DNA of 64,000 nucleotides from Desulfatibacillum alkenivorans DSM 16219 (lineage in GTDB: Bacteria > Desulfobacterota > Desulfobacteria > Desulfobacterales > Desulfatibacillaceae), in assembly GCF_900142135.1 (NCBI RefSeq), contig NZ_FQZU01000006.1, forward strand, positions 1 to 64,000, in the 5' to 3' direction. A program made the translations under genes and the position numbers. Under the pieces are notes generated by a model. It was not told where the DNA came from, did no database searches, and worked only from the letters and a program-made list of their open reading frames with translations. This document shows positions 9,763 to 21,112 of the stretch, in pieces. Each line of letters begins with the position of its first letter. Position 1 is the first letter of the stretch.

Positions 9763-10839
9763 ATGCGTTTTGAGAAGCGAATGCACTACCTGGAGGACGT
9801 CCAGCTTTTTCGCTACCGGAGCGACATGGCCTGGTACATCCTGCTCCTCCTCCTGTTGCTGGCGGCGCCGGCCGCCATGGGAACCTATTGGGTGTCCTTG
9901 CTGATCCAGATCGGCATATACATCATTGTGGCCCTGGGCTTGAACCTCCTGAGCGGCTACACCGGGCAGGTCTCCCTGGGGCACGCCGCCTTTTTCGCCG
10001 TGGGGGCCTATACCTCGGCCATCCTCACCGGCAAGTACAGTATTCCCTTTTTGCTGGCCCTGCCGGCCTCGGGCGTTGCGGGCGCCGCGGCGGGCCTGGT
10101 CGTGGGCCTGCCCGCCCTGCGGCTCAAGGGGCTGTATCTGGCCATCGCCACCATGGGCTTCGGCTTTATCGTGGAGGAAATCATCGTCCAGTGGGAAAGC
10201 GTGACCAACAGCGTAAACGGCCTCATGGTAACCCGGCCGGTCATCGGCCCCATCTCCTTTCAGAGCGATAAGTCCTATTATTATCTGGTGCTGGCCGTCG
10301 TGCTCATCATGGTTCTGGCCATCAAGAACATCCTGCGCACCCCCACGGGCAGGGCTTTTATCGCCATTCGGGACAGCGAAATCGCAGCCGAATCCATGGG
10401 CGTCAGCCTGACCGTCTACAAGACCGCCGCCTTCGCAATCAGCGCCTTTTACGCCGGAGTGGCCGGTTCGCTCTTCGCCCATTTCATGTTTTTCATCGGC
10501 CCGGAAAACTTCACCATCATGGAGTCCATCAGCTTCCTGGTGATGATTCTGGTGGGCGGCCTGGGCTCTGTCCACGGGGCCGTGTTCGGCGCGGTGTTCA
10601 TCACCTTTCTGCCCGAAGCCATCAGCTTGAGCAGGGGCTATTTGCCGGCGGTGATAGGCGAGCAGGCCGGGCTTCAGTCGGCCGTGTACGGGCTGGTGCT
10701 GCTGCTGTTCATCCGGTTCGAACCCCTGGGCTTGTACGGCCGGTGGCTGAAAGTAAAATTCTACTTTGAAAATTTTCCCTTTTACAAAAAGGACACCTTT
10801 CGCAGGGTCAGAAAATTCCATCGGACCGTCAAACAGTAA
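9763..10839 (+). CDS. livM: Branched-chain amino-acid-type ABC transporter permease LivM
   Basis: This 358-residue permease has the LivM signature GLNLLSGYTGQVSLGHAAF (about residues 67-85), many hydrophobic helices and the coupling motif LVGGLGSVHGAVFGAVF near residue 265. The charged tail after about residue 325 is cytoplasmic. It starts 3 nt after livH and precedes livG by 45 nt. It forms the heteromeric transmembrane channel with LivH. Length is normal for the family. Confidence 0.93.
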   Translation: MRFEKRMHYLEDVQLFRYRSDMAWYILLLLLLLAAPAAMGTYWVSLLIQIGIYIIVALGLNLLSGYTGQVSLGHAAFFAVGAYTSAILTGKYSIPFLLALPASGVAGAAAGLVVGLPALRLKGLYLAIATMGFGFIVEEIIVQWESVTNSVNGLMVTRPVIGPISFQSDKSYYYLVLAVVLIMVLAIKNILRTPTGRAFIAIRDSEIAAESMGVSLTVYKTAAFAISAFYAGVAGSLFAHFMFFIGPENFTIMESISFLVMILVGGLGSVHGAVFGAVFITFLPEAISLSRGYLPAVIGEQAGLQSAVYGLVLLLFIRFEPLGLYGRWLKVKFYFENFPFYKKDTFRRVRKFHRTVKQ

Positions 10840-10884
10840 AACAGGCCGTCCAAGAAGGTTTTCTAAGGCCTACGGGGATTTGAC

Positions 10885-11652
10885 ATGAGTGACAACGGTT
10901 TTTTTCGAGCCGCCGGCATATCCATACAATTCGGCGGCATCAAAGCGCTGGAAAACGTCAGCCTGGACGTCAAACAGGGAGAGGTGCACGCCATTATCGG
11001 CCCCAACGGAGCGGGCAAGACCACATTGCTCAACTGCATCAGCCGGCAGTATAAAGCCGACAGCGGCCAGGTTTTTTTTCAGGGAAAGAACATACTCAAG
11101 CTAAAGCCTCACCAGGTGGTTTCCAGGGGCATTGCCCGCACCTTTCAGAACATCGAACTTTTCAAGAACATGACCGTCATGGACAACATGCTCCTGGGCC
11201 GCCATTCCCAAAGGGCCACGGGCATTTTCTCCGATATTCTGTTCTACGGAAAGGCCCGTCAACAGGAATCGGACTTCCGCCTGAAGGTGGAGGAGGTCAT
11301 CGACTTTCTGGACCTCCAGGCCTACCGCAACAGAATCATCAACGACGTCCCTTACGGCGTGCAGAAAAACGTGGAGCTGGGCAGGGCTCTCGTTATGGAG
11401 CCCCGGCTTCTTTTACTGGACGAGCCTTCTTCCGGACTGAACATGGAAGAAACCCAGGACCTGGCCTTCTGGATCGAGGACATCAGGGACGACCTGGGTA
11501 TAACCATAATCCTCGTGGAGCATGACATGCGTCTGGTCATGGACTCCTGCGACAGGGTGACCGCCCTGGATTACGGCGGAGTGCTTGCGGTGGGCGAGCC
11601 TAAAGAGGTTGTCAAGAATCCGGACGTGGTCAAAGCTTATCTGGGGGAATGA
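10885..11652 (+). CDS. livG: ABC transporter ATP-binding protein LivG
   Basis: The 255-residue ATPase has a Walker A motif GPNGAGKT (residues 39-46), a Walker B LLLLDEPSSG with catalytic Glu, and a switch His in VEHDM. The ABC signature has the LivG-type form PYGVQK in place of LSGGQ. The C-terminus (VVKNPDVVKAYLGE) is the usual LivG ending. It energises import through LivHM as a heterodimer with LivF, whose ATG lies 7 nt after its stop. ATG at 10885 is preceded by a GGGGAT Shine-Dalgarno-like sequence. Confidence 0.93.
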   Translation: MSDNGFFRAAGISIQFGGIKALENVSLDVKQGEVHAIIGPNGAGKTTLLNCISRQYKADSGQVFFQGKNILKLKPHQVVSRGIARTFQNIELFKNMTVMDNMLLGRHSQRATGIFSDILFYGKARQQESDFRLKVEEVIDFLDLQAYRNRIINDVPYGVQKNVELGRALVMEPRLLLLDEPSSGLNMEETQDLAFWIEDIRDDLGITIILVEHDMRLVMDSCDRVTALDYGGVLAVGEPKEVVKNPDVVKAYLGE

Positions 11653-11659
11653 GTGCGGC

Positions 11660-12427
11660 ATGGCAATACTCCAAGTAAAAAACATCGAGGTTTCCTACGG
11701 GCCGGTGAACGTGGCCAAAGGCATTTCCTTTGAAATCGAGGAAGGCTCCATCGTAACCATTCTGGGGGCCAACGGCGCCGGTAAAACCACCATCTTGCGG
11801 ACCATATCCGGCCTGATCGAGCCGGAAAAAGGAAGCGTGGAGTTTGAGGGCAAGCCCATTCACGGCCTCGAACCCGAAGAAATCGTCAAAATGGGCATAT
11901 CCCACGTCCCTGAAGGGCGGGAGGTCTTCCCGGACCTGACGGTCTATAAAAACCTCATGATGGGCGCCTTTATCCGCGACGACAATCAGGCCATAGAACG
12001 GGATCTGGAGCGGATATACAATTATTTCCCCATCCTGTCGGACCGGAAGGAACAGCTGGCCTTCACCTTGAGCGGCGGCCAGCAGCAGATGCTGGTGATC
12101 GGGCGGGCTCTTATGTCCCGCCCCAAACTCCTGCTTTTGGACGAACCCTCCCTGGGCTTGGCCCCCCTGCTCATCAAAGAGATTTTTGAAATCATCACAC
12201 GCATCAATCAGGAACAGAGAACCACCATCCTGCTGGTGGAGCAGAATGCGCGGATGGCGCTCTCCGTGGCGCAGCACGGATATATTCTGGAAATGGGCCG
12301 CATGGTCATGGACGACGCCACGGAAAAACTGCAGGCCAATGAAGACGTTCAGGAATTTTACCTGGGCATGCGGGAAGAGGGCATCCGCGGCGCCCGCCGA
12401 TGGAAAAAGAAGAAGCAATGGCGATGA
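11660..12427 (+). CDS. livF: ABC transporter ATP-binding protein LivF
   Basis: Start chosen at MAILQVKNIEVSYG, the family-typical N-terminus, 7 nt after livG; an in-frame extension of 25 residues overlaps livG and is rejected. The protein (255 residues) has a Walker A GANGAGKT, canonical signature LSGGQQQM, Walker B LLLLDEPSLG and switch His region VEQNA, all standard for LivF. The last residues (GARRWKKKKQWR) are unusually basic and extend a little past the normal end. It forms the nucleotide-binding heterodimer with LivG. Confidence 0.92.
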   Translation: MAILQVKNIEVSYGPVNVAKGISFEIEEGSIVTILGANGAGKTTILRTISGLIEPEKGSVEFEGKPIHGLEPEEIVKMGISHVPEGREVFPDLTVYKNLMMGAFIRDDNQAIERDLERIYNYFPILSDRKEQLAFTLSGGQQQMLVIGRALMSRPKLLLLDEPSLGLAPLLIKEIFEIITRINQEQRTTILLVEQNARMALSVAQHGYILEMGRMVMDDATEKLQANEDVQEFYLGMREEGIRGARRWKKKKQWR

Positions 12428-12456
12428 ATTCTTCACTCAATAAAGGAGAAAAATCC

Positions 12457-13659
12457 ATGTCCATCACTCGAAGAACTGTTTTTCTGATAGCAGCGGCAAT
12501 CTTTGTACTGGCCTTTTGCCCCGGCCTCTCCCTGGCCGAAGTGGGCGTAACCAAGGATGAAATCAAGATAGGAGGCATCCTGGACCAGTCCGGGCCCATT
12601 GCCTTTATGGGCAAGGCCGTCAGCGACGGCTCGAAAATGTACTTCCAGTACATCAACGACAAGGGCGGCGTCCACGGCCGCAAGATCAACTACATTGTGG
12701 AGGACGACGGTTACCAGCCCCCCAGGGCCGTGCAGGCGGTCAAGAAATTGACCTCCAGAGACCAGGTCTTTTGCATTTTTTCCGTTTTGGGCTCGGCCCA
12801 GTGCAACGCCATGTATCCCATCCTGGAATCCCAAGGCATCCCCCTGGTTCTGCCCGCCACCCAAAACCAGGATATGGGCGTCCCCCCCAGGAAATACCTC
12901 TTTTTGGGAGACCCCACCTACACGCTTCAAGGCAAGATCGCCCTGGAATACATCGTGGAGGACAAGGGAATCAAAAGCCCCAAAGTCGCCTGCATCTTTC
13001 AGGACGACACCCCCGGCCACGACTGGCGCAACGGCGTCCGCATCGGCGCCAGGCATTACGGCCTGGATGTGCTGGAACTGCCCTTTAAAAGAGGGTCCGT
13101 GGATTTCGGATCCCAGATGGCCAAATGCAAGGACGAAGGCGTCACCCACGTTCTGGCTTGGGCCCTTGTCCGCGAGCCGGGCATCATGATGAAGGAAGCC
13201 CAACGCCTGAACTACAAGCCCACCTGGATCTGGGCCGCTCCGTCCCTGAGCAAAAAGGTCCTGGAACTGGCGGGCGACGCCTTGGACTTCAACAGCGACA
13301 TTTACGGAACCAGCATCTGGTCCGACGCCGCCAGGGACAAAACCCCCTCCCTGCAACTGGTGCAGGATTGCATTGATAAATACGGCTGGGGCAACTACGA
13401 CGAACCTCTTTTTCTCTATGGATTCCAGTCGGCCATGACCCTGGTGGAGGGTCTCAACCGGGCCGGCAAGGACCTGACCCGGGAAGGACTCATCAAAGCC
13501 TTTGAAACCTTTGACAACTACGACAACGGCATCTTGGCGCCCATCACCTGGGGACCCAATAAAAGGGCTGGCGGCGATTCCGTCAAGATGTTCGAGGTTA
13601 AGGACGGAGAATGGCATGCCATGCAGCAGGGCTGGCGCTTCACCACCATCAAAGACTAA
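12457..13659 (+). CDS. Periplasmic substrate-binding protein of the Liv-type transporter
   Basis: ATG at 12457 is preceded by AAAGGAGA at a good distance and begins a Sec signal peptide (MSITRRTVFLIAAAIFVLAF, cleavage likely after LSLA, about residue 27). The mature protein starts with GVTKDEIKIGGILDQSGP, the standard opening of family-5 periplasmic binding proteins (Peripla_BP_6, LivJ/LivK-like), and keeps the expected length (400 residues). It captures the ligand in the periplasm and delivers it to LivHM. Its position next to an acyl-CoA synthetase suggests a carboxylate or fatty or aromatic acid ligand, but the pocket cannot be read reliably. Confidence 0.92.
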   Translation: MSITRRTVFLIAAAIFVLAFCPGLSLAEVGVTKDEIKIGGILDQSGPIAFMGKAVSDGSKMYFQYINDKGGVHGRKINYIVEDDGYQPPRAVQAVKKLTSRDQVFCIFSVLGSAQCNAMYPILESQGIPLVLPATQNQDMGVPPRKYLFLGDPTYTLQGKIALEYIVEDKGIKSPKVACIFQDDTPGHDWRNGVRIGARHYGLDVLELPFKRGSVDFGSQMAKCKDEGVTHVLAWALVREPGIMMKEAQRLNYKPTWIWAAPSLSKKVLELAGDALDFNSDIYGTSIWSDAARDKTPSLQLVQDCIDKYGWGNYDEPLFLYGFQSAMTLVEGLNRAGKDLTREGLIKAFETFDNYDNGILAPITWGPNKRAGGDSVKMFEVKDGEWHAMQQGWRFTTIKD

Positions 13660-13688
13660 CCGTATTATTAGAAGGAAAAGATAAGATC

Positions 13689-15509
13689 ATGCCGACACCC
13701 GTCAGATTGGATCCATCGTTAAACACGGTTCCGAAACTGTTTCACGCCAAGGTCAAGCAATTCGGCGACCGTGTGGCCATGAGGGAAAAGGTCCTTGGCG
13801 TGTGGCAGGAGATATCTTGGAATGAGTACCTGGATAACGTAAGAATTGCAGGCGCGGCGCTGCTCGCCCTTGGCGTCTCCAAGGGCGAGTGCGTCTCCAT
13901 CATCAGCGAAAACAACCCGGAGTGGCTCTATTGCGACATCGCGGTCCAATGCCTGGGCGGAATCTCAGTGGGCATATACCCCACCTGCTCCTCCGAAGAG
14001 GTGGCCTATATCATCAACCACTCCGAATCCCGCATCTTTTTCGTGGAGGACGAAGAGCAGCTGGACAAGTACCTGGAATCCCGCGCCGAATTGACCTGCG
14101 TGGAAAAGGTCATCGTCTACGACATGGAAGGCCTGCGAAAGTTCAAGGACGACATGGTCATGAGCTTTGATGAATTCATGGCCATGGGCAGGGAGGAGCG
14201 CCAAAAAGATCCCTACCGGTTCGAGGAAATCTGGCCCAGCGTCCGGCCCGAAGATACGGCTATCGTGGTCTATACCTCAGGAACCACCGGGCCTCCCAAA
14301 GGCGCCATGCTGTCCCATAATAACATCACCTGCGCCAACCGCATGCTGGTGGAGGCCAACCCGGTCGACGAGGGGAACGAAATCCTTTCCTTCCTCCCCC
14401 TTTGCCACGTGGCCGAGCGGAATTGCACCACTTTCCAGGGACTCACCAGCGGAGTCATTATCAATTTCGCCGAAAACCTGGAAACCGTGCCCGAGGATCT
14501 GCGGGAAATCTCCCCCCATTCCTTTTTCGCCGTGCCCCGCATCTGGGAAAAGTTTTACTCCAGCATCATCATCCGGATGAAGGACAGCACCTGGCTGGAA
14601 AACAAAGTGTTCGACTGGGCCGTAAAAACCGGACGCATGATTTACGCGTTGAAAGCGGAGGAAAAGCCCATTCCTTCTATGTTGAAGTTCAAATATTTCT
14701 GGGCGCATCTGCTGGTCTTCCGAAACATGAAAAGAATGCTGGGCCTCGACCGCGCCGCCTACATGATTTCCGGCGGAGCGCCCATCGCCCCCGAAATCCT
14801 GGAGTTCTTTCACGCGGCCGGCCTGCCCATCCGTGAGGTGTACGGACAAACGGAATCCACCGGACCCACCACCATCCACCAGGGCAAAGACATCAAACTC
14901 GGGACCGTGGGCAAGCCGTGCCCCGGCGTGGAGGTGAGGATAGCGGAAGACGGCGAAATTCTGGTTCGGGGCGAAAACGTCTTCCAGGGGTATCTGAAAG
15001 CGCCTGACGCCACCGCCGAAACCATCGTGGACGGGTGGCTGCACTCCGGCGACGTGGGCAGAATGGACGACGAGGGCAACCTGGTCATCATGGACCGGAA
15101 AAAGGACATCATCATCACCGCCGGCGGAAAAAACGTCACGCCCCAATACATTGAAAACAAGCTCAAGTTCAGCCCGTATATTAATGACGCGGTGGTCATC
15201 GGCGATCGGAGAAAATACCTCACCGCTTTGGTCATGATCGACAAGGAAAACGTCACCCAGTACGCCCAGGAGGAGCGGATTCCTTTCACCACCTACAAAA
15301 GCCTGTGCCATAACCAGGAAATCAACGACCTGATTCAGGCGGAGATCGCCAAGGTCAACAAAACCCTGGCCCAGGTGGAGACCATCAAGAAGTTCCGGCT
15401 CATCGACATCGAACTTACCTCCGATGATGCGGAGCTCACCGCCACCATGAAATTGAAACGCAAGTACGTGAACCAGCGCTTCGAAACCCTCATTGCGGAT
15501 ATGTACTAA
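13689..15509 (+). CDS. Long-chain fatty-acid--CoA ligase (AMP-binding)
   Basis: ATG at 13689, 9 nt after GAAGGAAAAG, gives a 606-residue protein. It contains the AMP-binding P-loop YTSGTTGPPKGAMLSH (about residues 194-209), a GQTES adenylate motif (about 383), the YLKAPDATAETIVDGWLHSGD block and the hinge/A10 region MDRKKDIIITAGGKNVTP (about 467). This matches FadD15/FAA-type long-chain acyl-CoA synthetases (about 600 residues), which couple ATP to acyl-adenylate and then acyl-CoA formation. It is the last gene of the liv operon, 29 nt after the binding protein, suggesting import followed by vectorial CoA activation. Chain-length specificity is not determinable here. Confidence 0.92.
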   Translation: MPTPVRLDPSLNTVPKLFHAKVKQFGDRVAMREKVLGVWQEISWNEYLDNVRIAGAALLALGVSKGECVSIISENNPEWLYCDIAVQCLGGISVGIYPTCSSEEVAYIINHSESRIFFVEDEEQLDKYLESRAELTCVEKVIVYDMEGLRKFKDDMVMSFDEFMAMGREERQKDPYRFEEIWPSVRPEDTAIVVYTSGTTGPPKGAMLSHNNITCANRMLVEANPVDEGNEILSFLPLCHVAERNCTTFQGLTSGVIINFAENLETVPEDLREISPHSFFAVPRIWEKFYSSIIIRMKDSTWLENKVFDWAVKTGRMIYALKAEEKPIPSMLKFKYFWAHLLVFRNMKRMLGLDRAAYMISGGAPIAPEILEFFHAAGLPIREVYGQTESTGPTTIHQGKDIKLGTVGKPCPGVEVRIAEDGEILVRGENVFQGYLKAPDATAETIVDGWLHSGDVGRMDDEGNLVIMDRKKDIIITAGGKNVTPQYIENKLKFSPYINDAVVIGDRRKYLTALVMIDKENVTQYAQEERIPFTTYKSLCHNQEINDLIQAEIAKVNKTLAQVETIKKFRLIDIELTSDDAELTATMKLKRKYVNQRFETLIADMY

Positions 15510-15605
15510 CGAGCGGGGCGCCCCCTGCGGGCGCCTTTAGTAATTGCCCCCCGTGGGCGCCCTTGGCAACTGTGGCCGCGTTCCCCTGTGGCGCCTTCAG
15601 CAGTA

Positions 15606-16091
15606 TGTAGCTGCGCCCCCCTGTGGGCGCCTTTAGCAATGTAGTCACAGGGCTTGCCCTGCGTTGCTTTTGGGATGATGAGACAGTCAAGTGCGTTTCC
15701 AAGGTCAGCTCCCGTACTCAACATCAATACATTGTAGTTGCGCCCCCCTGTGGGCGCCCTTGGCAACTGTAGCTGCGCCCCCCTGTGGGCGCCTTTAGCA
15801 ATGTAGTCACAGGGCTTGCCCTGCGTTGCTTTTGGGATGATGAGACAGTCAAGTGCGTTTCCAAGGTCAGCTCCCGTACTCAACATCAATACATTGTAGT
15901 TGCGCCCCCCTGTGGGCGCCCTTGGCAACTGTAGCTGCGCCCCCCTGTGGGCGCCTTTAGCAATGTAGTCACAGGGCTTGCCCTGCGTTGCTTTTGGGAT
16001 GATGAGACAGTCAAGTGCGTTTCCAAGGTCAGCTCCCGTACTCAACATCAATACATTGTAGTTGCGCCCCCCCCGTGGGCGCCCCGGGAAT
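15606..16091. repeat. 162-bp tandem repeat array, three units
   Basis: Units start at 15606, 15768 and 15930, exactly 162 bp apart. Units one and two look identical; the third diverges near its end (about 16070). Each unit holds two hairpins of the GCGCCC-CCCTGT-GGGCGC type and one CAGGG-CTTG-CCCTG hairpin, each preceded by TGTAG or GTAG. Because 162 is divisible by three, the array is open in several frames, but the encoded 54-residue repeat has no gene-like start or composition. A related GCGCC palindrome also follows the synthetase stop at 15517-15540. Confidence 0.9.
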
Positions 16092-16160
16092 GCGCTCGCC
16101 GCGTTCCCGGCAGGGTTATCCTGCTGTAAATCCAATTCATCCTCCGCAGCTTACAAAGGC

Positions 16161-16285
16161 AATGTAGTCACAGGGCTTGCCCTGCGTTGTTTTGGGAAGC
16201 ATGAGACAGTCAAGCGCGTTGCAAAGGTAAGCTCACGTACTAAAAAACAATAAATTGTAGTCGCGCCCCCCTGTGGGCGCTTTTT
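16161..16285. repeat. Degenerate fourth copy of the 162-bp repeat
   Basis: AATGTAGTCACAGGGCTTGC at 16161, the ATGAGACAGTCAAG segment near 16200 and the GTAGTCGCGCCCCCC hairpin near 16257 repeat the array in order, with substitutions and small deletions. It is separated from the array by about 70 bp of unrelated sequence. Confidence 0.8.
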
Positions 16286-16550
16286 TTAGGGGCGGCCCAG
16301 GCAAGGTCGTTTTTTGCCTGGGCGCGAAGCGCAGTAGGCGCGGCCCGGACCGCGACATGGAATCCTTCTTCGTAAGATGAAGGTCCGTCAGATGGGCGAT
16401 TTGAAAGTACGTTTTCTTCGGCATATACTGCTCTCTCATTCATGATTTTGCGTTATTATTTTAATAATTTATATCAGGTAGGAAATGCCGTGGCAACTAA
16501 ATGCGACGCTTTGCGCTCAGCCACTCTGGGGCGGCGGCAAGATTATTTTT

Positions 16551-16590
16551 CAAAAAAAGGGGCCATCCTTTTCAAAAAAAGGATGGCCCC
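16551..16590 (-). terminator. Terminator of the leftward tRNA-Arg gene
   Basis: GGGGCCATCC / GGATGGCCCC forms a 10-bp perfect stem (16559-16568 with 16581-16590). On the minus strand it is followed by seven T, 10 nt after the tRNA 3' end. Confidence 0.85.
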
Positions 16591-16599
16591 TCAAATAAT

Positions 16600-16676
<77 letters not shown>

Positions 16677-17026
16677 ATGGAGTGACTTTTTGACGCTATT
16701 TTGACGTTCGGCGCCGTCTTACATTAATAGCCGTTTATGCATCGTCCTGCGGCGCCGAGCCTTCGGTTCTCCCCAAATCCATCTTGAGCAGCCCGAATTC
16801 GGACCTGTTCCTATCAGGGTTGCCTTGCCCAAGGCAAGTTTTTTCAGGCCTGCAGGCCGAATCGGCAAAAAAAAATTTCCTACCACCCCGGACAATATTT
16901 GGCAAGAGCAAACAATTCCCAATAGAATTTGAAGTTTGTTATCGCCGGGTTTAACCTTGATTTTTGGTCCAAGGATTCTTAGTATTATTGAGGAGATTTT
17001 TACGAAACGGAAAGGGCAGACGTAAA
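16677..17026. other. Intergenic region upstream of clpS
   Basis: This 350-bp gap separates the leftward tRNA-Arg from clpS. No gene is seen. It must hold both the tRNA promoter and the clp promoter. A small palindrome (CAGGCCTGCAGGCCGA) sits near 16844. Confidence 0.4.
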
Positions 17027-17341
17027 ATGAGTCCCGATCGACACGAAGATCTCGGCGATGTCCTGACAGAGCCGACCCAAAAAACCGAGCGGCCTCGCAT
17101 GTTCAAGGTCTTGCTCCATAACGACGATTACACCACCATGGAGTTTGTGGTAGGGGTTTTGCAAAGAGTCTTTAACAAGTCCGTGCCCGAGGCCACTCGG
17201 ATTATGCTGAACGTCCACAACCGGGGCGTGGGTGTGGCCGGGGTGTATACGGCGGAGGTTGCAGAAACTAAGATTGAGACAGTGCATTCCATGGCTCAAG
17301 CTGACGGTTTTCCACTCAAGTGCAGCATGGAGCCTGAGTAA
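17027..17341 (+). CDS. clpS: ATP-dependent Clp protease adaptor ClpS
   Basis: The 104-residue start at ATG 17027 follows an AAAGGGCAG Shine-Dalgarno sequence. The core FKVLLHNDDYTTMEFVVGVL is the ClpS signature: the N-degron pocket Asp/Asn residues of HNDD and the Met of TTMEFV are present. The later ARIM-type segment ATRIMLNVHNRGVGVAGVYT contains the conserved His. ClpS binds primary N-degrons (Leu, Phe, Trp, Tyr) and passes them to ClpA. It lies 41 nt upstream of clpA, and aat follows, completing an N-end-rule cluster. Confidence 0.96.
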   Translation: MSPDRHEDLGDVLTEPTQKTERPRMFKVLLHNDDYTTMEFVVGVLQRVFNKSVPEATRIMLNVHNRGVGVAGVYTAEVAETKIETVHSMAQADGFPLKCSMEPE

Positions 17342-17382
17342 GGGGCTCCCGGTTTTCCGGAAACAGAGCAGGGAGACGGAAT

Positions 17383-19629
<2,247 letters not shown>

Positions 19630-19631
19630 CC

Positions 19632-20339
19632 ATGCCTGTTTACGCACTTTCCGAAGCCATATGCTTTCCGGACCCCTCCCTGGCCAGAGCCGACGGACTC
19701 CTGGCCGTGGGAGGGGACCTTTCCCCCGAAAGGCTTCTCAACGCCTATTGCATGGGAATTTTCCCATGGTACTCCGAGGGCGAGCCCATCTTGTGGTGGT
19801 CCCCCAACCCCCGGCTGATTCTCATTCCTTCCAGGTTCCACATGTCATCCAGCCTGAAAAAAACCTTGCGGCAAAAGCGCTTTACCGTTACGCTTGATAC
19901 AGCATTTAAAGACGTCATGGCCGCCTGCGCCGCTGTCCGCCAGGATCAGGGGGAAGGCACCTGGATCCTGCCCGATATGGAAAAGGCCTATTACCGCCTG
20001 CATCAGGCCGGCTTCGCCCATAGCGTGGAAGCCTGGCAGGACGGCGAACTGGCCGGCGGCTTGTACGGCGTGAGCCTGGGGCGGGGATTCTTTGGGGAAT
20101 CCATGTTTTTCAAAAAATCCAACGCGTCCAAAGCGGCTTTTGCTACTCTGGTGGAATTTCTTACGGCTCACGAGTTTGAGTTTATTGACTGCCAGATGAA
20201 AACGCCGCACCTCATGAGCCTGGGCGCCGAGGAAAGGCCCCGCTCGGTGTTTTTGGACATGCTGCACCAGACCCTGGAATTCCCCACGCTCAGGGGGCGT
20301 TGGAGCCTGGAGTCCGAAAACGGCCTGAAAATCGGTTGA
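19632..20339 (+). CDS. aat: Leucyl/phenylalanyl-tRNA--protein transferase
   Basis: The 235-residue protein shows the Aat hallmarks: GLLAVGGDLSPERLLNAY, GIFPWYSEGEPILWWSPNPR, and SLGRGFFGESMFF with the catalytic region, then FIDCQM. It transfers Leu or Phe from aminoacyl-tRNA to proteins with N-terminal Lys or Arg, creating primary N-degrons for ClpS. It starts 3 nt after the clpA stop, so translational coupling is likely. The product acts directly upstream of the two other genes in the pathway, which makes this operon functionally coherent. Confidence 0.96.
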   Translation: MPVYALSEAICFPDPSLARADGLLAVGGDLSPERLLNAYCMGIFPWYSEGEPILWWSPNPRLILIPSRFHMSSSLKKTLRQKRFTVTLDTAFKDVMAACAAVRQDQGEGTWILPDMEKAYYRLHQAGFAHSVEAWQDGELAGGLYGVSLGRGFFGESMFFKKSNASKAAFATLVEFLTAHEFEFIDCQMKTPHLMSLGAEERPRSVFLDMLHQTLEFPTLRGRWSLESENGLKIG

Positions 20340-20342
20340 TAA

Positions 20343-20697
20343 GACGCTGGGCCCCCGCTTGCGGGCGACCCTGAAAAGCGCTCGTCCTTGCGGGGATGAC
20401 GGTCTTACAAGGCGCAAGGAAGTTCAGAGGTCGTGGGAGTTTTCCCGATTATTGGCGAAGGCGCATCCGCGACCCATAAAATGCAACGGCTTTCAGTGCG
20501 GGGATAATGATCCTGCAAGGCGGTCGAATAAGATACCGGGGCGTTTTGCCCCTGTATAATGGAGAGAAGGCGAACCCAAAACCCCTGGGGCGCGGCAGCC
20601 GTCTCTCTCCGTCATCCCCGTGGAGCCATGGAGGCGGGATGATTGCGGCTGTTTTGCAATCATCATGACGCAATGGCGTAAACGGGGACCCAGCGTC
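20343..20697. repeat. Composite inverted-repeat element (GACGCTGGG...CCCAGCGTC)
   Basis: The left end reads GACGCTGGGCCCCCG and the right end CGGGGACCCAGCGTC, an almost perfect terminal inverted repeat. Internally there are CGGGGATGACG (about 20392) and CTCTCCGTCATCCCCGTGG (about 20605), which are also mutually inverted, plus a TGATTGCGGCTGTTTTGCAATCATCA stem-loop region near 20640. The same parts recur at 33514-33741 and 52542-52634. No coding capacity. It fills most of the gap between aat and the HIT gene. Confidence 0.7.
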
Positions 20698-20779
20698 ATT
20701 GTTGCATGCAAGGCTAACTTAAAATACACGCAATGGAACCGCTTACTCAAAGCTGATATGAAATCTGAGGAGACCACGG

Positions 20780-21112
20780 ATGGAACAGGACTGCATATTC
20801 TGCAAAATCGTTGCAAAAGAATCTCCGGCCGATATTGTTTACGAAAACGATAAGCTGGTCGTCTTTAAGGATATCAACCCCGAAGCCCCGGTGCATTTGC
20901 TGGTGGTCCCCAAAAAGCACATCCGCAGCGTCAATGACATCGAGCCGGAAGATCAGGCTTTGGTGGGGGAAATGGTCGCTGCGGCCAAGCTGGTCGCCGC
21001 CCAGGAGGGAATCAATGAGTCCGGCTACAACCTTCTTTTCAACGTGGAACGGGGAGGCGGCCAGATTATATTTCACCTGCACCTGCATTTGTTAGGAGGA
21101 TGGAAACGGTGA
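20780..21112 (+). CDS. HIT-family nucleotide-binding protein (HinT-like)
   Basis: The 110-residue protein begins with a CIFCKI zinc-type Cys pair and ends with the histidine triad in FHLHLHLLGGW (HxHxH followed by hydrophobic residues, about residues 98-102), the active site of HinT phosphoramidases. These enzymes hydrolyse AMP-linked phosphoramidates such as adenylated lysine. Length and order match bacterial HinT. The stop overlaps the start of the next gene by GTGA, suggesting translational coupling. Confidence 0.93.
   Translation: MEQDCIFCKIVAKESPADIVYENDKLVVFKDINPEAPVHLLVVPKKHIRSVNDIEPEDQALVGEMVAAAKLVAAQEGINESGYNLLFNVERGGGQIIFHLHLHLLGGWKR

Noticed and set aside
9505-10821. 438-codon open frame opposite livH/livM
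   Set aside because: Composition (Gln/His/Gly-rich) is typical of antisense frames and livM is intact.
15506-16135. 209-codon open frame on the minus strand with a 54-residue repeat
   Set aside because: It is simply the 162-bp tandem repeat read in an open frame; no ribosome-binding site, and the sequence is explained by palindromic DNA repeats.
15506-16300. CRISPR array
   Set aside because: The regular spacing is 162 bp with near-identical whole units, not short repeats with unique spacers, and no cas genes are present.
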